Source of the DNA: Azolla caroliniana
Lineage: Eukaryota; Polypodiophyta
DNA: 64,000 nucleotides
Direction: 5' to 3'
Assembly (NCBI GenBank): GCA_043228905.1
Contig: JBHGNT010000007.1
Coordinates: forward strand, 8,432,001-8,496,000
Positions 1 to 12,743 of this stretch are shown in pieces (position 1 is the first letter of the stretch; every line of letters begins with the position of its first letter). The notes beneath the pieces were generated by a model. That model was not told the origin of the DNA. It did not search any database and saw only the letters and a list, made by a program, of their open reading frames with translations. The translations under genes and the position numbers were made by a program.

Positions 1-2157
1 AGCCAAGAAGTGTATCTTGGTTGGCTACTTGGACGAACAGAAGGGTTATAACTGTTATAACCCCCGAACCAAACAAGCTCGCGTAAGTCATGATGTTGTG
101 TTTGACGAGTCTGCGTCGTGGTACTTGCCTTTGCCTCCAACCCCTGATGATTCCATTCCGATCTTTGACGAAGAGGTCAACGAGGCTGAAATGCCTCGAG
201 ACGAAGGAGACATCGGAGCTCCTGAAGAGAGTTTGATCTCGTTCAGGCTAAGTGGGCCGAATGAGCGACTAAGTCGGCATGACCAGTCAGACGCAAAGCC
301 GATGAGTAGTGGGGACTTGGCCATGCATTCCTGGCGCAAGACGCCGAGGAGATGGCTTACGCATGAAGAGAAGGGAAAGAAGAAGATGCCAGAGTATACG
401 GCACTGATAAAGACGAGTCGAATCGAAGCAAATCCGACTTAGAGAAGAACGAAGACGGACCTTCGAAAACAAAGTTCGTGTCGGCCAAGAGGGCTTCAAA
501 ATCGGCTAATGAGCAATTACGCCGATCTACCCGCCAGAAGAACCTCGTGGTGCGGTTTGGATATACGAGTACATGGCACATCATTATGCGTACATGAGGC
601 AAGTGGCGGAAGTGAGTGAGCTGGAGAGCTATGTAGAAGCGGCGAAGGACACAACTTGGCGTGCCGCAATGGAGGAAGAGATGCATGCATTAACGGAAAA
701 TGAAACCTGGGACCTGGTTGACGCTCCGAAGGGTGTAAAACCAATTGGATGCAGGTGGGTGTACAAGGTCAAGTACAACATTGACGACCTTGTCAACCGA
801 TACAAGGCCCGATTAGTGGCAAAAGGCTACGCGCAGAAGCACGACATCGATTACGATGAGACCTTCGTGCGTGTCGCGAAGATGAACACTGTCTGTGTTT
901 AGCTGGCCATAGCAGTGGTGAAGGGGTTGCACTTACATCAGATGGATGTAAAGAATGCCTTCCTGCAAGGAGATCTTGAGGAAAAGGTGTACATGGTACA
1001 ACCCCCTGGTTTTCTATCCGACCGGAACACCTCGGCAGTTTGTCGACTAAAGAAGTTCCTCTATTGACTAAAACAAGCCTCGCATGCATGGAACGCCAAG
1101 ATCATGCAACGCCTGCGTCGGATGGGGTTTGCGATGTCCATATCGAACTCTTCATTGTTCATCCGGCAAGGTCGACGTGAACTAGTTAGTAGTTTACTCT
1201 ATGTTGATGATTTATTCATCGTCGGCGCCGACCTAGAAGAAATCGGCCACGTAAAGTCCTAGTTTGTGGTATCATTCGACATGAAGGACCTAGAGGACCT
1301 TCATTACTTCCTAGGGATTGAAGTGATCCGCACCCCTGAAGGCATACTGATTAGCCAACGACATTACGTGTTGAGTATGCGCTTCAAGTTTGGGATGGTC
1401 AACTGTAAGTCCATCTCAACTCCTCTAGACAGAAATGTCAAGCTTTGCCGAGATTCGGGAAAGGCGTGCGACCCGACACGGTTCTGATAGATTGTTAGAA
1501 GCCTAATTTATTTGACGATCACTCGGCCGGATCTCAGTTACCCAGTTGGCCTTATCAGTCAATTTATGTCGCAGTCCATGGCCAAACACCTTCAGTGCGA
1601 GCAAAGGATATTGCGTTATGTCTGCAGCACTAAGGATAGGGCACTGCTATATCGAACCGGTATTGCTGCATAGCTCGCCGGCTACTCGGATTCTGATTGG
1701 GCCAGAAACGCCGGCAATCGTAGATCCACATTTGGGTTCGCTTTCTCGCTTGGGAGCGCCGCGATTGCCTGGAGCAACAAGAAGTAGCCGACCGTTGCAT
1801 TGTCGAGCACGGAGGCTGTATCGAGGAGCGGTTATCGCAACATGCGAAGCCATTGGCTCAAGAGGCTACTCAAGGATCTGCAGGTGGAGGTGTTTGCTCC
1901 GCCGACGATCTACGACAACCTCAACAGCATCCAACTTGCAAAAAACCCTATCTTCCACGCCCGGACCAAGCACATTGAGGTGCACTACCATTTTGTCCAC
2001 GAGTGTGTCCTCTCCGGTGAAATTGAACTAGCGTATGTTTCGACGGATCGGCAGACTGCCGACATCTTTTCACTAAGCCCCTTGGTCTCGACAAGTTACG
2101 ACAATTCTTGGGTGCACTTGGTTTGCAGTACCTTGATGTGCCGAACTTGAGGGGGAG
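1..2157 (+). pseudogene. Copia-A pol remnant (integrase end, RT, RNase H)
   Basis: Decayed Ty1/copia polyprotein entering from the left edge. 17-442 reads as the integrase C-terminal region (VGYLDEQKGYNCYNP, then SHDVVFDE). 573-902 is the start of reverse transcriptase (WVYKVKYN, YKARLVAKGYAQ) and ends in a stop at 900. 1200-1480 holds the YVDD-equivalent region and the KDLEDLHYFLGIEV block. 1800-2150 is the RNase H end (QLAKNPIFHARTKHIEVHYHF). Several stops and frame changes separate these blocks, so it cannot make a working polyprotein. Gag, protease and the 5' LTR lie outside the window. Confidence 0.9.
2147..2157 (+). promoter_or_regulatory. Polypurine tract of copia-A
   Basis: TTGAGGGGGAG directly follows the DVPNL codons that normally end copia RNase H. 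This is the usual plant copia plus-strand primer context. Confidence 0.6.
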
Positions 2158-2578
2158 AAAAGACCAGGAAAGGGAGAAGGAAAGGAGCGGAAGTGACCGC
2201 GAAGCTGAGTCGGATGAAGAATTCAATTTTGGGTCGGCTGAAGAACCACAAGGTGGAAACAAGGGCAACAACCAAAGGGAAGAGCCAGAGTTAGCCAAAC
2301 AAGGGGGAGTTGATGCCAAGAAGGGCGAGAAGGCCAAGACCAAGACTTGGTCTGATGTGGTTAAGGGCCTGAAGACAGAAGACGAATTGGAGACAGCCAA
2401 TTCGGGCAAGAGCGAAAACGAATCGGAGACAACCGATTCAGTTCGAATGTTCGATTCGGAGACACCGAATCAACTGAAAGCCAAGCGGAAGAAAGGGCAG
2501 CGGAAGAGGCGCCAACACCACGACAACAAGGGAGTTGAGAAAGGTCGCACGAGCAGGCAAGCCAAACGAAAGGGTTGA
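2158..2578 (+). other. Open 3' extension of the copia-A pol frame
   Basis: The frame carrying the RNase H end (LGALGLQYLDVPNL) does not stop at the usual place. It runs on for about 140 codons of charged, Lys/Glu/Asn-rich, low-complexity protein to a TGA at 2576. The minus-strand copia-C has a related stretch beyond its RNase H (EFNFGTAEE there, EFNFGSAEE here), so the block belongs to the family and not to one copy. No domain is recognised. It may be a 3' accessory ORF or non-coding DNA that happens to be open. Confidence 0.5.
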
Positions 2579-2819
2579 AGCGCGCAGAATTGAATGGGCC
2601 TAGGAGCGCGAGCGAAGCGTGAAGCCAAGAGAAGCCGGAGCAAAGATCCAGAAGAGCCTCTGTCTTATAGTATTGTTTTGGAATAGATTTTTCTGTGTTT
2701 TGCTCTCTCTGTCTCTCCGGCATACACTATGTTGATTAAGCTTTCCATTAAACCTTCTTTGTTTTCTATCTGTTGTTACTCGATTGTGTCTGTTAAGCTT
2801 CCGCACGTATTCTTTTACA
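2579..2819 (+). repeat. 3' LTR remnant of copia-A
   Basis: The end (AAGCTTCCGCACGTATTC, then TTTTACA) matches the end of the copia-C LTR on the opposite strand near 18752-18775. A pyrimidine stretch at about 2700 matches the GA/CT microsatellite there. The TGTTGAG start seen in copia-C is not found, so the left part is missing. Confidence 0.55.
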
Positions 2820-3229
2820 TGTAAGCATATGATAAGGATAAAAGATAGATAGATAGAAAGGAGAGGGAGAAAGAAGGGTGTCGATCCACTTGACCACCCC
2901 TGAGCGAAGGGATCGAGATGGACTCGAGCCTCGATTGGCGTCCTATACCACCGTCGTGGCGTCAAGTCGTAGCTGGTGCTGGCACGCTCGCTACAAGAGT
3001 TGACCCACCACAACGTTAGAGTCTCGACATAGTCAAAAGATGATCAAATGAGGGTAGCTAGGCCTCATATTTATAGCAAGACCCAAGTCCCCCAAGTAAG
3101 TTCACACTTGGCCTAATGGGTTGTCTCAATCCCGAGGATTAAAAGTAATCCTCCCCTTCTTTACACTCTCATTTAACCCTCACACTTATCCACGTGTATA
3201 GAATACTAAAAAACTACTTTTCATCCCTC
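2820..3229. other. Unassigned spacer between copia remnants
   Basis: Holds a short GATA microsatellite (about 2843-2858), purine-rich sequence and no coding signal. It may include worn 5' sequence of copia-B, but no LTR boundary could be fixed. Confidence 0.5.
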
Positions 3230-5434
3230 AAATTTTAATCTTTTTGAACAATATCGTAATTGTGGTTTTAAAACCTATGCTGAACTTTTATCAACACTTC
3301 TTGTCGTTGAGCAACACCACTAAGTTCTCGTCGAGAACGACAAACTTTATCCAGTTAGTCAACCTATGGCTCTACAATTCAAGGATTTGACGCATGTCGA
3401 GAGTAATTATTCTAGACAACAACATCATCATCAACACCCATATGCATAGAGTCGAGGAAGAGGAAGAGGAGGAGGAAATCAACAAAGTAATCAAGTCAAG
3501 CCAATGCACCATCAATCAAAGTTGAGTCAAGATAAGCCTTCATCGAATTCATGTCTTCGATGTGGTTTACGAGGGCACTGAGCAAATACTTGCCGAACTT
3601 CTAAGTTTCATGTTGATCATTACCATAAGTATGGCAAGCGAGGCCAAGATAGGAAACCATAGGCTAATATGGTAGTAGAACCATCAACGATCTCACCATC
3701 AATTCCAATCATGGAATATAGTTTTATGGATCAACCTTTGGAATTCGAGCCCAAAGCTAACATGATTGAAGTCCCTTTCGACATCAAGACTATAGGTGGT
3801 TCTTGTATTGGACAAGGAAGACGCCCCACCACTATATAACTTCCAAGTGGCACTTTCTTGGAAATACATGATGTTATCTATGCACCTACCTCGCTAAGAA
3901 ATCTTCTTGCATTTGCAGATGTGTGATGCAATGGATACCACCTCATTACATGGGAGTCAAAGATGCTTCATCGCGTTTTTCTCACGTCACACTTCTTTCT
4001 ACTCGCAACATGGCGTTGCCTCAACCCCTCACCCTTATCATCAAGTTGCGTGCTCAATTCCCATGTTTTCCAATTAAGTCAATTCGGATGGACAACGCTA
4101 CCGAGTTTACGTCAACAACCTTTATTCACTATTGCGAATCTATCATTCAACATGGGGACATGTAGTACTTCATGCAACGAAACTTCTCTGATTACGGCCC
4201 TCATCATATCATATTTACTCTCCCCATCAACTCATGACAGCTTTCGTGAATGAATCGGATCCTCAAACTATTCAAGAAGCAAAATCATCTCCTTTTTAGG
4301 ATAAATGGAAAGAAGCTATTCAAGTTGAGCTAAATAGTCTTCTCAAACGAGGAATTTTTGGTAAAATTCAAGAGACGCATATTGGTCATACACCTGTTGG
4401 CTATCGTTGGGTTTTTGTGCAAAAGCGTAATGACAAAGGATAAGTTACTCATTATAAGGCAAGGTTTGTTGGTCAAGGTTTCACATAACGATTTGGTATT
4501 GATTATACTGATACATATTCTCTGGTTATAGATGCAACGAGTTTTCGTTGGTTGGTTCATTTTATTGTTAAACCAAGTCTTCATATGCGTCTCATGGATG
4601 TGGTTACAACTTATCTTTATGGTGATTTGGATAAAGATATATACATGGAGATACTTGAAGAAAGTTGCAACTCTATGCAACTTGGAAAATTTTGCAATCC
4701 ATTGATCAAGTTATGTAAGTCACTTTATGGACTTAAACAAGTCGGTCGTATGTGGTATCAACATCTTTCTCAATATCTTCTTTCTAGCGGATTTAAGAAT
4801 GATGATATTTGTCCTTGCATATTTATCAAGCATCATCTCAAAGAATTTGTCATCATTGCTATTTATGTTGATGATCTCAATATTATAGGAACATCCAATG
4901 CTATTAAAGATGTTGTTGCTATGCTTAACCGCCAATTTGAAATGAAAGACCTCGGTTTAACTACATTCTGCTTGGGTCTTCATATTGAGCACCTATCTAA
5001 TGGAATTCTTCTTCATCAGAGCTCTTATATCCATAAAATATTAAAACGGCTTTCTATGGTTCAAGCTCATTCTATGGTAGTGCGCTCTCTCGATCCTTCT
5101 TGTGACCCATTTCGGCCAAGATCTTCTAACGAGTCAGCATTGGGACCACAGTATCCTTACATGGTTGTTGTTGGTGCACTTATGTACTTGGCTAATTGTA
5201 CGCGTCCGGACATTTTGGTCACTGTCAATTTGTTTTCTCAGTATAATGGAATTAAGCAGATTTTCCGCTATTTACGAGGCACTAAACATATGGGTCTTTT
5301 GTTTACCAACGATTCTATGCACGGTCAATTGACAGGTTATTCTAACGTTGGGTTCTTATCTTACCCTCATGTTGGCAAATCACAAACAAGATATGTTTTC
5401 CTTGTTGGTGGCACAAAATCTCTTGGCGATTGAC
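3230..5434 (+). pseudogene. Copia-B gag-pol remnant
   Basis: A second, AT-richer copia lineage. Gag is broken by stops but keeps a zinc knuckle near 3551-3597 (C-x2-C-x4-H-x4-C, a stop inside). An integrase core piece lies at 3923-4165 (PIKSIRMDNATEFTS). The RT/RNase H section at 4283-5433 is long and readable: YRWVFVQKRN, YKARFVGQGFT, SLYGLKQVGRMW, then YVDDLNIIG. The RNase H part is shortened. Stops near 4441 and 4486 and lost integrase sequence make it non-functional. Confidence 0.9.
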
Positions 5435-5557
5435 AAAGCAAACATTTGTTGAAATATTTTTCCCAAAAGCTTACCTGCATCAAAACATTGGCTGAACAAT
5501 CCTTCCCTTGGACTCAGAAGATTATCACCGCTGATGAGTTAAACCAATGATGATGAG

Positions 5558-5568
5558 ATGAGGGGGAG
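5558..5568 (+). promoter_or_regulatory. Polypurine tract of copia-B
   Basis: ATGAGGGGGAG sits directly against the TGTTATG start of the following LTR. Confidence 0.75.
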
Positions 5569-5830
5569 TGTTATGAACTCATCCATGTAATGGGTCATGC
5601 TATACCTATCTTAGTCTTAAGCTTTAGTTAACAAGACTTCATGATGTAAATAGTATGCATGCATCCCATCATCTTGTGGATCATAAACTCATATATCTCA
5701 ATCATTTTGGATTATATATAGAAGAGCATAGTCTATGAGCTCTATCTAGAGATTATATTGATATGTGATTAGTGATCTAGATTAATATCTAATCGCTCTT
5801 TGATCTTGCTTAATAGTCTATTCTATAACA
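5569..5830 (+). repeat. 3' LTR of copia-B (262 bp)
   Basis: Begins TGTTAT directly after the polypurine tract and ends ATAACA, a 6-bp terminal inverted repeat with the TG...CA ends of copia LTRs. AT-rich, with TATATA stretches near 5714. No matching 5' LTR is seen upstream. Confidence 0.75.
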
Positions 5831-7035
5831 TAAATATAAATATAGACGAATGGATTTCAATCATACTTCGAGCCATTTCACATATGAGTATGATACGAAT
5901 GTTCACGTATGAGTATGACACAAATGGGAAGTATGGCTTGAACTATGTTTACAAACGGACTTGTGACTCTATTACAATTTTTTATTTATTCTTATATAAT
6001 GGATGCCATCTAATTTAAACAAGAGGCAATGGAACGAAATGAAATACAAGCTTTCCCATTTCCCCAATGCTTGCGGAGATAAAATCAACCATTGATACAT
6101 AAGAGTTAGAATGTTGGAGCATTATCAATATATTGTAGGTGATACTTGTGAAAAAAAATCAATCTAAACACATGTTGGTGGTGTTTATCCGAACTTTTGA
6201 AATAGAACTACTCTAAAATTGTTTTCACACCAAGAAATATAGGCAAAATAGTTTTGTGATGGCAATAGTGACACAAATCTTTCAAAGCAATCATATCTTT
6301 TTTTTAGTTCTTTGGAAGCACTGAAATATAGACTTGCATGAAGTTGTTACCTGAGAGACTCAAACACTCGTGGAAAGACTTCATGTACTTAGCAAGCACA
6401 CGCCTTAACCACTCAGCCAAAGTGACATGATAAAAGAAAATATACTTTAATTTTTACAACTAGAAACTTAAGTAAAACTTTTCCGCACTAATCCAAACTC
6501 TCATGGAGGGACTCATCTACTTTGTTGGCGAAACCATCACAATTGTCGAAAGTAGGCTAGGAGGAGTGACCCCAATTGTCATCTCCTAAAGGAATCCCCC
6601 ATGTTATTACAAGATATAGGGTTGAAACCTAGGGCAAAGTAACTCATTGGAGCATTACCATGGTTGTGGAATTATATATACAAACGGATTTGTCACTCTA
6701 TTCCAATGTTTTATTTATACTTACAAACGAATTAGTAGAATATCTTTAGAGAAAGGGTAGTGATGTTTGATAATGAGATAATGGTTGAATGTAGCGACTT
6801 AAATGTTGGTGCATTCTCAAACATACAAGTGCATCTTACATAAATGTCAATTTTTGTAGCTTATAAATGAAGCTCATTACTCCCATGGCATGTTTAACTC
6901 CGATAACAATGTATTTACTTCAAGGTTTCTGTATATATATTTTTCACTTGGATTAGTTCTATATGAATACTAAGCAACTTCTTTCTTGATATTGTGAAAC
7001 TTTGGGCCACAAGTTTGGCTAGCAGATGTTGCTTT
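5831..7035. other. AT-rich intergenic DNA
   Basis: Only short chance ORFs; no protein family or RNA gene was recognised. Confidence 0.6.
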
Positions 7036-7782
7036 CTAGGGTGCCAATTACATCATTTGGTCACTTTTCATTTATACCCTCCTGATGATGTGGTACTTGG
7101 GTCCTCTTTTATTTTATGTATATATAATCTTATCGATGTTATGAAACAACTCTTTGAAGTCACTAGCTTGGACATAACACTACAATTGTATCCATCTTGG
7201 ACAAGCAATTGGTTAGGTAGTGCCAATATGGCTTGATGTTTGGGGAACAATCCTTGAACTCTCCACACTATTGTTTCCCATCGGTTAGGGTGCCAATTAC
7301 ATCATTTGGTCACTTTTCATTTATACCCTCCTGATGATGAGGCACTTGGGTCCTCTTTTATTTTATGTATATATAATCTTATCGATGTTATGAAACAACT
7401 CTTTGAATTCACTAGCTTGGACATAACACTACAATTGTATCCATCTTGGACAAGCAATTGGTTAGGTAGTGCCAATATGGCTTGATGTTTGGGGAACAAT
7501 CCTTGAACTCTCCACACTATTGTTTCCCATCGGTTAGGGTGCCAATTACATCATTTGGTCACTTTTCATTTATACCCTCCTGATGATGAGGCACTTGGGT
7601 TCTCTTTTATTTTATGTATATATAATCTTATCGATGTTATGAAACAACTCTTTGAAGTCACTAGCTTGGACATAACACTACAATTGTATCCATCTTGGAC
7701 AAGCAATTGGTTAGGTAGTGCCAATATGGCTTGATGTTTGGGGAACAATCCTTGAACTCTCCACACTATTGTTTCCCATCGG
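7036..7782. repeat. 249-bp tandem repeat, three copies
   Basis: GTGCCAATTACATCATTTGG recurs at 7041, 7290 and 7539, exactly 249 bp apart, and the units are nearly identical. A 66-codon minus-strand ORF repeats in each unit only because the DNA repeats; it is not supported as a gene. Confidence 0.92.
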
Positions 7783-8014
7783 TATGTATGCCCATTTAAC
7801 ACAGCTTATGTTCAAGTAAATCTTAAGTATTCTTGCAAATGAATACAAAATTTCCACATCTTATAAAACATTTTATTACTATGATATCCACACTATTGTT
7901 TCCCATCCGTATGTATGCCCATTTAACACAGCTTATGTTCAAGTAAATCTTAAGTATTCTTGCAAATGAATACAAAATTTCCACATCTTATAAAACATTT
8001 TATTACTATGATAT
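7761..8014. repeat. 127-bp tandem duplication
   Basis: CCACACTATTGTTTCCCATC occurs at 7761 and 7888, and the following ~100 bp match almost perfectly. The first copy overlaps the end of the third 249-bp unit, so this duplication arose at the edge of that array. Confidence 0.88.
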
Positions 8015-8990
8015 GGGCTTTAGAAGTCATAAATGCATTATGTTTAGTCTCTTACTTCTGAGAAGCCTTTTAAGAAATCCGTGTAGGAAATTAAAGGCTA
8101 AAATTAGAGAGAATGAAGATCTATATCATCTATTCATTGCAACAGCAGTATGGCAGTGTGACAAAAGAGCGTCTCTCAAAAATGATAGTAGAACGGAATC
8201 CTATCATGGTTCATATACATATCTCAAATCTCCTGAAGGCCTTCCAAGCTCATTAGAATAGATCCTACAATATAGATACCATTGAAATGAAGTCAAATGG
8301 GCATTTCTTGTCTTTTATATTATTAACATTCCATGGGTTGCAAGCTTCAAGAAACAAGGTAATGATTCGATGTCATTATTCATTATTCATTATTCATGGA
8401 CCATAATAACATCCTAATATGTAAGCCAGTGGCAGTAACAAAACAAAACCCCTGAACTGAGAACAATAGCTAACATGATAATCATATGGCTAACATGTTA
8501 ATCATAACATCCGTAAACCACAACACGATTAATCTTAGCCCAAAATCGGCAACAATAACCATATGAATCATATAGCAATACATACTAGATTCTAAACCGG
8601 AAAACCATTACTCATAACCCTACACCAATCAGGCAAAAACCCAACACTGATATCCATCACTATCCACAAATCTTTAACAACCCTACACAATATAACTAAC
8701 TCTATCCATGAACCATAGCATCCCTAAACCTTAATTCCTAATCCATATAACATATAAAAGAATACTGTCTACAAACCAATCAACCCTAAACCCAAACTGA
8801 TAACAATAATTACCCATGAATCATAGCAAATCCTAATCATTCCTAAACCAAAATATACTAACAATAACTATTCCATGAATCATACATAGCAAATCTTAAA
8901 CCTTGAACCCATAAGACTACGAAACCCTAATCAGTAGAACCTGATTAGAGACGACTATCCGCGAATTACAACAGGTCTCACATCCTCCTC
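8015..8990. other. Intergenic DNA
   Basis: No supported gene. About 8500-8930 is rich in degenerate AACCCTAAAC-like words and CATGAATCATA repeats. This is the 3' side of the DUF1348 gene. Confidence 0.55.
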
Positions 8991-9398
8991 TCATGGGAAC
9001 ATCCTCTCCTCTGCACTGATACGCACATTATTAGCAGACATATCCCTCCTCTGCATCAAACCAGAGGAATCAAAGGTCCAATGCTCGATTCCATAAGCTC
9101 TCCACCACACCTCGTTCTCATCCACATATTCATACTCAAATTCCACCGCGATCTTATTGTCTGTGAAGCAGAAGAGACGTTTCTTGAGCTTATATTGTCT
9201 CTCCATTTCCCATTTCTCTGTTAGGAATGCGGTGATGGCTTCTCGACCCTGAATGAAGAGGTCTCGGTTTCTCCACTCAGAATCCACGGTGTAGGCTTGG
9301 GCCACCTTGATGGGATCTTTGGTATTCCACAGATCCTCTGCTCTCTGGACTTTGGCTAAGGCGGTTTGCTCGTTGAAAGGGGGGGCTAGAGCTTCCAT
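8991..9398 (-). CDS. DUF1348 (NTF2/SnoaL-like) protein
   Basis: Intact single-exon ORF of 135 codons starting at a true ATG (MEALAPPF). The whole length matches the DUF1348 family of small NTF2-fold proteins. Visible family blocks are ALAKVQRAEDLWNTKDP, SEWRNRDLFIQGREAI, FLTEKWEMERQYKLKK, IAVEFEYEYVDENEVWWRAYG and LMQRRDMSANNV. Members usually have 135-160 residues, so it is about complete, though it stops early after ERMFP. Their reaction is not established; the fold is a cone-shaped alpha+beta barrel with a pocket. No signal peptide or membrane segment is seen, so it is probably cytosolic. It is not part of any transposon here and shows no frame damage, so it is taken as a real host gene. 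Confidence 0.88.
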   Translation of the reverse strand: MEALAPPFNEQTALAKVQRAEDLWNTKDPIKVAQAYTVDSEWRNRDLFIQGREAITAFLTEKWEMERQYKLKKRLFCFTDNKIAVEFEYEYVDENEVWWRAYGIEHWTFDSSGLMQRRDMSANNVRISAEERMFP

Positions 9399-9557
9399 TA
9401 AAGCTCCGATCGATCTCTGCTGTGATCTTTGCTTTTGTTTGCATGATGGTGAATGGATCAGATCATCATGAAGATTTAAGGAATTTGGGGGTGATCCATT
9501 CGGGCGGGCAGGAGACCACTATCATCCCATCCCATCCCAATGGACCCTGCGCTACTA

Positions 9558-9885
9558 GGAATCGGCAAACTCTTCTGTTTCGGCTTAACCGGTTTGCCCT
9601 TGTCTAAATCTAACCAAACCGGTTTGAGAGTTTTCAACGTTAGAACCGAACCTCTTCCAACACTGGTTCATGTTTAACCGGATTGGCCAAACCGTTTAAG
9701 CCCTAACCGGTTTAGGAACTGGATTGGCCCTTAACGGTTCGGTTCAACTTGAACCTTGCCAAACCGATTCGAGCTCAATCTAGTTAAGGCGGCTCAAGCC
9801 TAAACCAAGCCGAACCAAACCGCCAAACCATTTAAATACAGTTTAATGGCTCGGTTTAGGCTTGAGTTGAGCCGTTGCCGATTCC
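9558..9885. mobile_element. MITE-like element with 11-bp TIRs
   Basis: GGAATCGGCAA at 9558-9568 has its exact reverse complement at 9875-9885, and both ends are flanked by TA. The 328-bp interior has no ORF but many AACCGGTTT / AAACCG words in both directions. The size, TIRs and TA flanks fit a non-autonomous Tc1/mariner-type MITE. The TIRs are short, so chance or another palindromic origin is possible. Confidence 0.45.
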
Positions 9886-12640
9886 TACCTACTACCTAAT
9901 ACGACCATTGGAGAGTCTGAGGGGTTGTTGGAGTCTAGCGGGCACAAATAAGAAAATGTTTGGGGCATTCGAGACATAAAGAAAAGCACGAGTATATTCT
10001 CGAGAGGTTCTCGCTCATCAAATCCCCCTTAGATAATCGCACGCATGCGCGCGTGTATGTGGCCGTAAAATGTAAGCAATGATCGTGATGGGTAGGTAGA
10101 GCATGATGTGTTAGTGTACATACCTATGAGCATATGTGCCACCTTAATGTTCCACGTTAATAAGCATAAGTGACGTCAAGGCACAATTGTCTTAGTCTAA
10201 AAGGTTTTGTTCACAATCTTTTGTCACCAAAAAGGATACTAAGGCACAAACATATTATTGTCATATAAGGATGGTCGAGCACGATTTAAGACACAAATGG
10301 ACGAATGCAATGTAATACTGGAATGTCAATAGCCGAACATAACCGTAAATGGTTTTCCTCTTCTTCATGTCACCTTCAAGACTTAACAAGACAAGATTCA
10401 CATGGGTGCTCTTTTACAGGTTATGTATATCTTACCAAAATTACCCACGTCTTACCGCTTTTGTATTATCTGGTTGCATCAACCAAATAAATGAGACAAA
10501 GCATAGCGTAACATTATCTTTGTATAGCAACGAAATTCTATTGATGTCATGACCACATACTATTACTTAATTGATTGAAATCCTATACATTTAATATATC
10601 AACATGGTGGTGTGTTGATAAATAATATAGTTTTCAACATTATGGTTTGTGCACCAAGTTTACTATTATGCTGATTATTTTGCATTCGTCGTCATGTTAG
10701 TGTCAACATCATGCACACTCCGAAAGCTTGTTTATGAAGTTGTGACTATATTTTTCCCACAGCATGACAATAGCTCATAATTTTAGTTGAAGATCATGCA
10801 AACTCTTAAATAAATATCTTCACAATATTGAGATTGGTAGGTTTCTGGAAACCTTTGATGCTAGTTCATAATATCAAATTGAGATCATGCAAACTAAATG
10901 TCTTCACAAATTTGGGATTGACGAGTTTTTCCAAACCTTCGATGTGCTGCTTTTAGTTTAAGTTCACATCATGCACCTAAACAATTTGTTACTCAAAAAT
11001 GTCTTCAACATTGAGATGTTTCCACAATCTAAGGTCAACACAATGTGAAAATTGTTGCCTTCATACATCACACCTATACAAACTTGAGAAGTCTCCACAC
11101 CTTATTGCATTTAGATCCACGAGCTAACTTTATAGAACTTTTAAAATTTGTAATTTATAAACATGATGGAGTAGTGGGTTCAAGTCTCAAGATTTTATTT
11201 TGACATTTCGTTCGTTATAAGAAGTCTACTCACGTTTAGTTCAAGATCAAGGACACAAACGCTTTACTTCTAAAATGGTTTTACAAAATTGTTGTCTCGA
11301 TAATTTTTCCCAATGTTTTAATTCCAGCATCAATTATGAACAAACCATTAACATTATTAATTGATTCTAATACTCCTTTTGATCTTTCTAAAAATTACCA
11401 AATACTCTTACCTTTTTTTTCCTTTTAGAATATCCTTCCATTAATTATGAAAAGCCATATCAGCTATAAAATAACTAGATATAAAGGAAGCCAAGATACT
11501 TCCAATTCATGAGTTCCTATGATACCATTTAGTAAAACCACTTAAAAATTGGTTTGGAATGTTAATGAAGTCAACACATTAGAATCCAAATGGACTAATG
11601 AATTCCATAAAGATGAACATATTACCCAAACTTAGCATTTATGAACCATATTGTAAGAATCATCAATGCAAATATCCTATCCTTTGCATGAAGGAACCTT
11701 CCATGTCAACTACATACTTCACATGATGTGACACCAACTTCATGCACATGAAATAGAAGATATAAAAAGCACATGACATATGCCTTGTATGCTGTTGACA
11801 TGATCATGGAGCAACCATGGCCCATGACTTGTATTTGCAGCAATTCTTATGTACATATAATTTCCTTCTAATACAATTAGTGTGGTATCTCTTTTAAGCA
11901 ATATTCGCATGTGAGATCATGTCGATGACACTTGTATTATTATCATATACATGTACATTCATAAATTTATTTTGTGCGCTAAGGCATTTCATGTTCTAAT
12001 TCTTCATGTTTAGAAATATAGTAGTAATTTGTAATGCACGTGTTTAATTTTAACTAATAGTTAAAAAAACCCATTTAAAGTGTTTATATTTTGGACAAGA
12101 GATGGCATACTAAATCAAAATGTGAACGCCATGTTAATGAGGCATATCGATCCTTAACATCCCCTATATGACATAATATTATTTATGAGATTAGGCTAAA
12201 CCTATGACGATGATCAAACTTGGATAGATAGATCTTATTATCATATTTGGCGTTCAAATATGATGTATAAAATATAACACTTTCAAAATGGCGTATAAAA
12301 TATATGATTTGCGACACTCAATGTTTAAGAACTTTACTAATGAATATCACAATCGGAGTGTAGAGTGAGACATTGAGAGAGATTTGTGGAATGATTGGGT
12401 TTGGTCAAAGATGTGTGGAAAACATGCTCAGCTGAAATCGAACACAAAGCATTGCATCAAAAGTGTGATACTCATACTCCCTAACTTGTTTAGGGCAAAG
12501 TATGCAAAAAGTCCACTCCTCTCGCTCTAATCACTTGTGCCCCAACATCTCGTTTCGCAGTATAGCTAGTGGGAGCCTCTTTCAAGGTCCTCATCGGGGT
12601 CTTGATGCAGATTGAGGGGCATGCATGCAGGATGAACAAT
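9886..12640. other. Long AT-rich intergenic region
   Basis: No gene, RNA gene or transposon was recognised. Short ORFs near 10305-10552 have no family features. It lies between the DUF1348 gene and the transferrin-like gene promoter. Confidence 0.55.
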
Positions 12641-12666
12641 CAGATAAAGGAGGTCGAGGGGCTCTC

Positions 12667-12674
12667 TATATAAG
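12667..12674 (+). promoter_or_regulatory. TATA box of the transferrin-like gene
   Basis: TATATAAG in a CTCTCTATATAAGG context, about 420 bp before the chosen ATG. This allows a long 5' UTR that carries the microsatellites described next. It is the best core-promoter match upstream of the gene. Confidence 0.5.
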
Positions 12675-12743
12675 GATGGAGACAACAACTGTCCGACTGA
12701 TTGGCTAAGACAAATAACTGTCACCACCACCCCCCATGCAGGA

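Noticed and set aside
7068-7802. Three near-identical minus-strand ORFs as a small gene family
   Set aside because: Explained by the 249-bp DNA repeat; no start context, no homology, and codons drift freely.
8500-8930. AACCCTAAAC-like words as an interstitial telomere
   Set aside because: Isolated, degenerate words with no tandem TTTAGGG run.
10305-10552. Two overlapping ~65-codon ORFs
   Set aside because: AT-rich intergenic DNA, no domain, no splice or promoter support.
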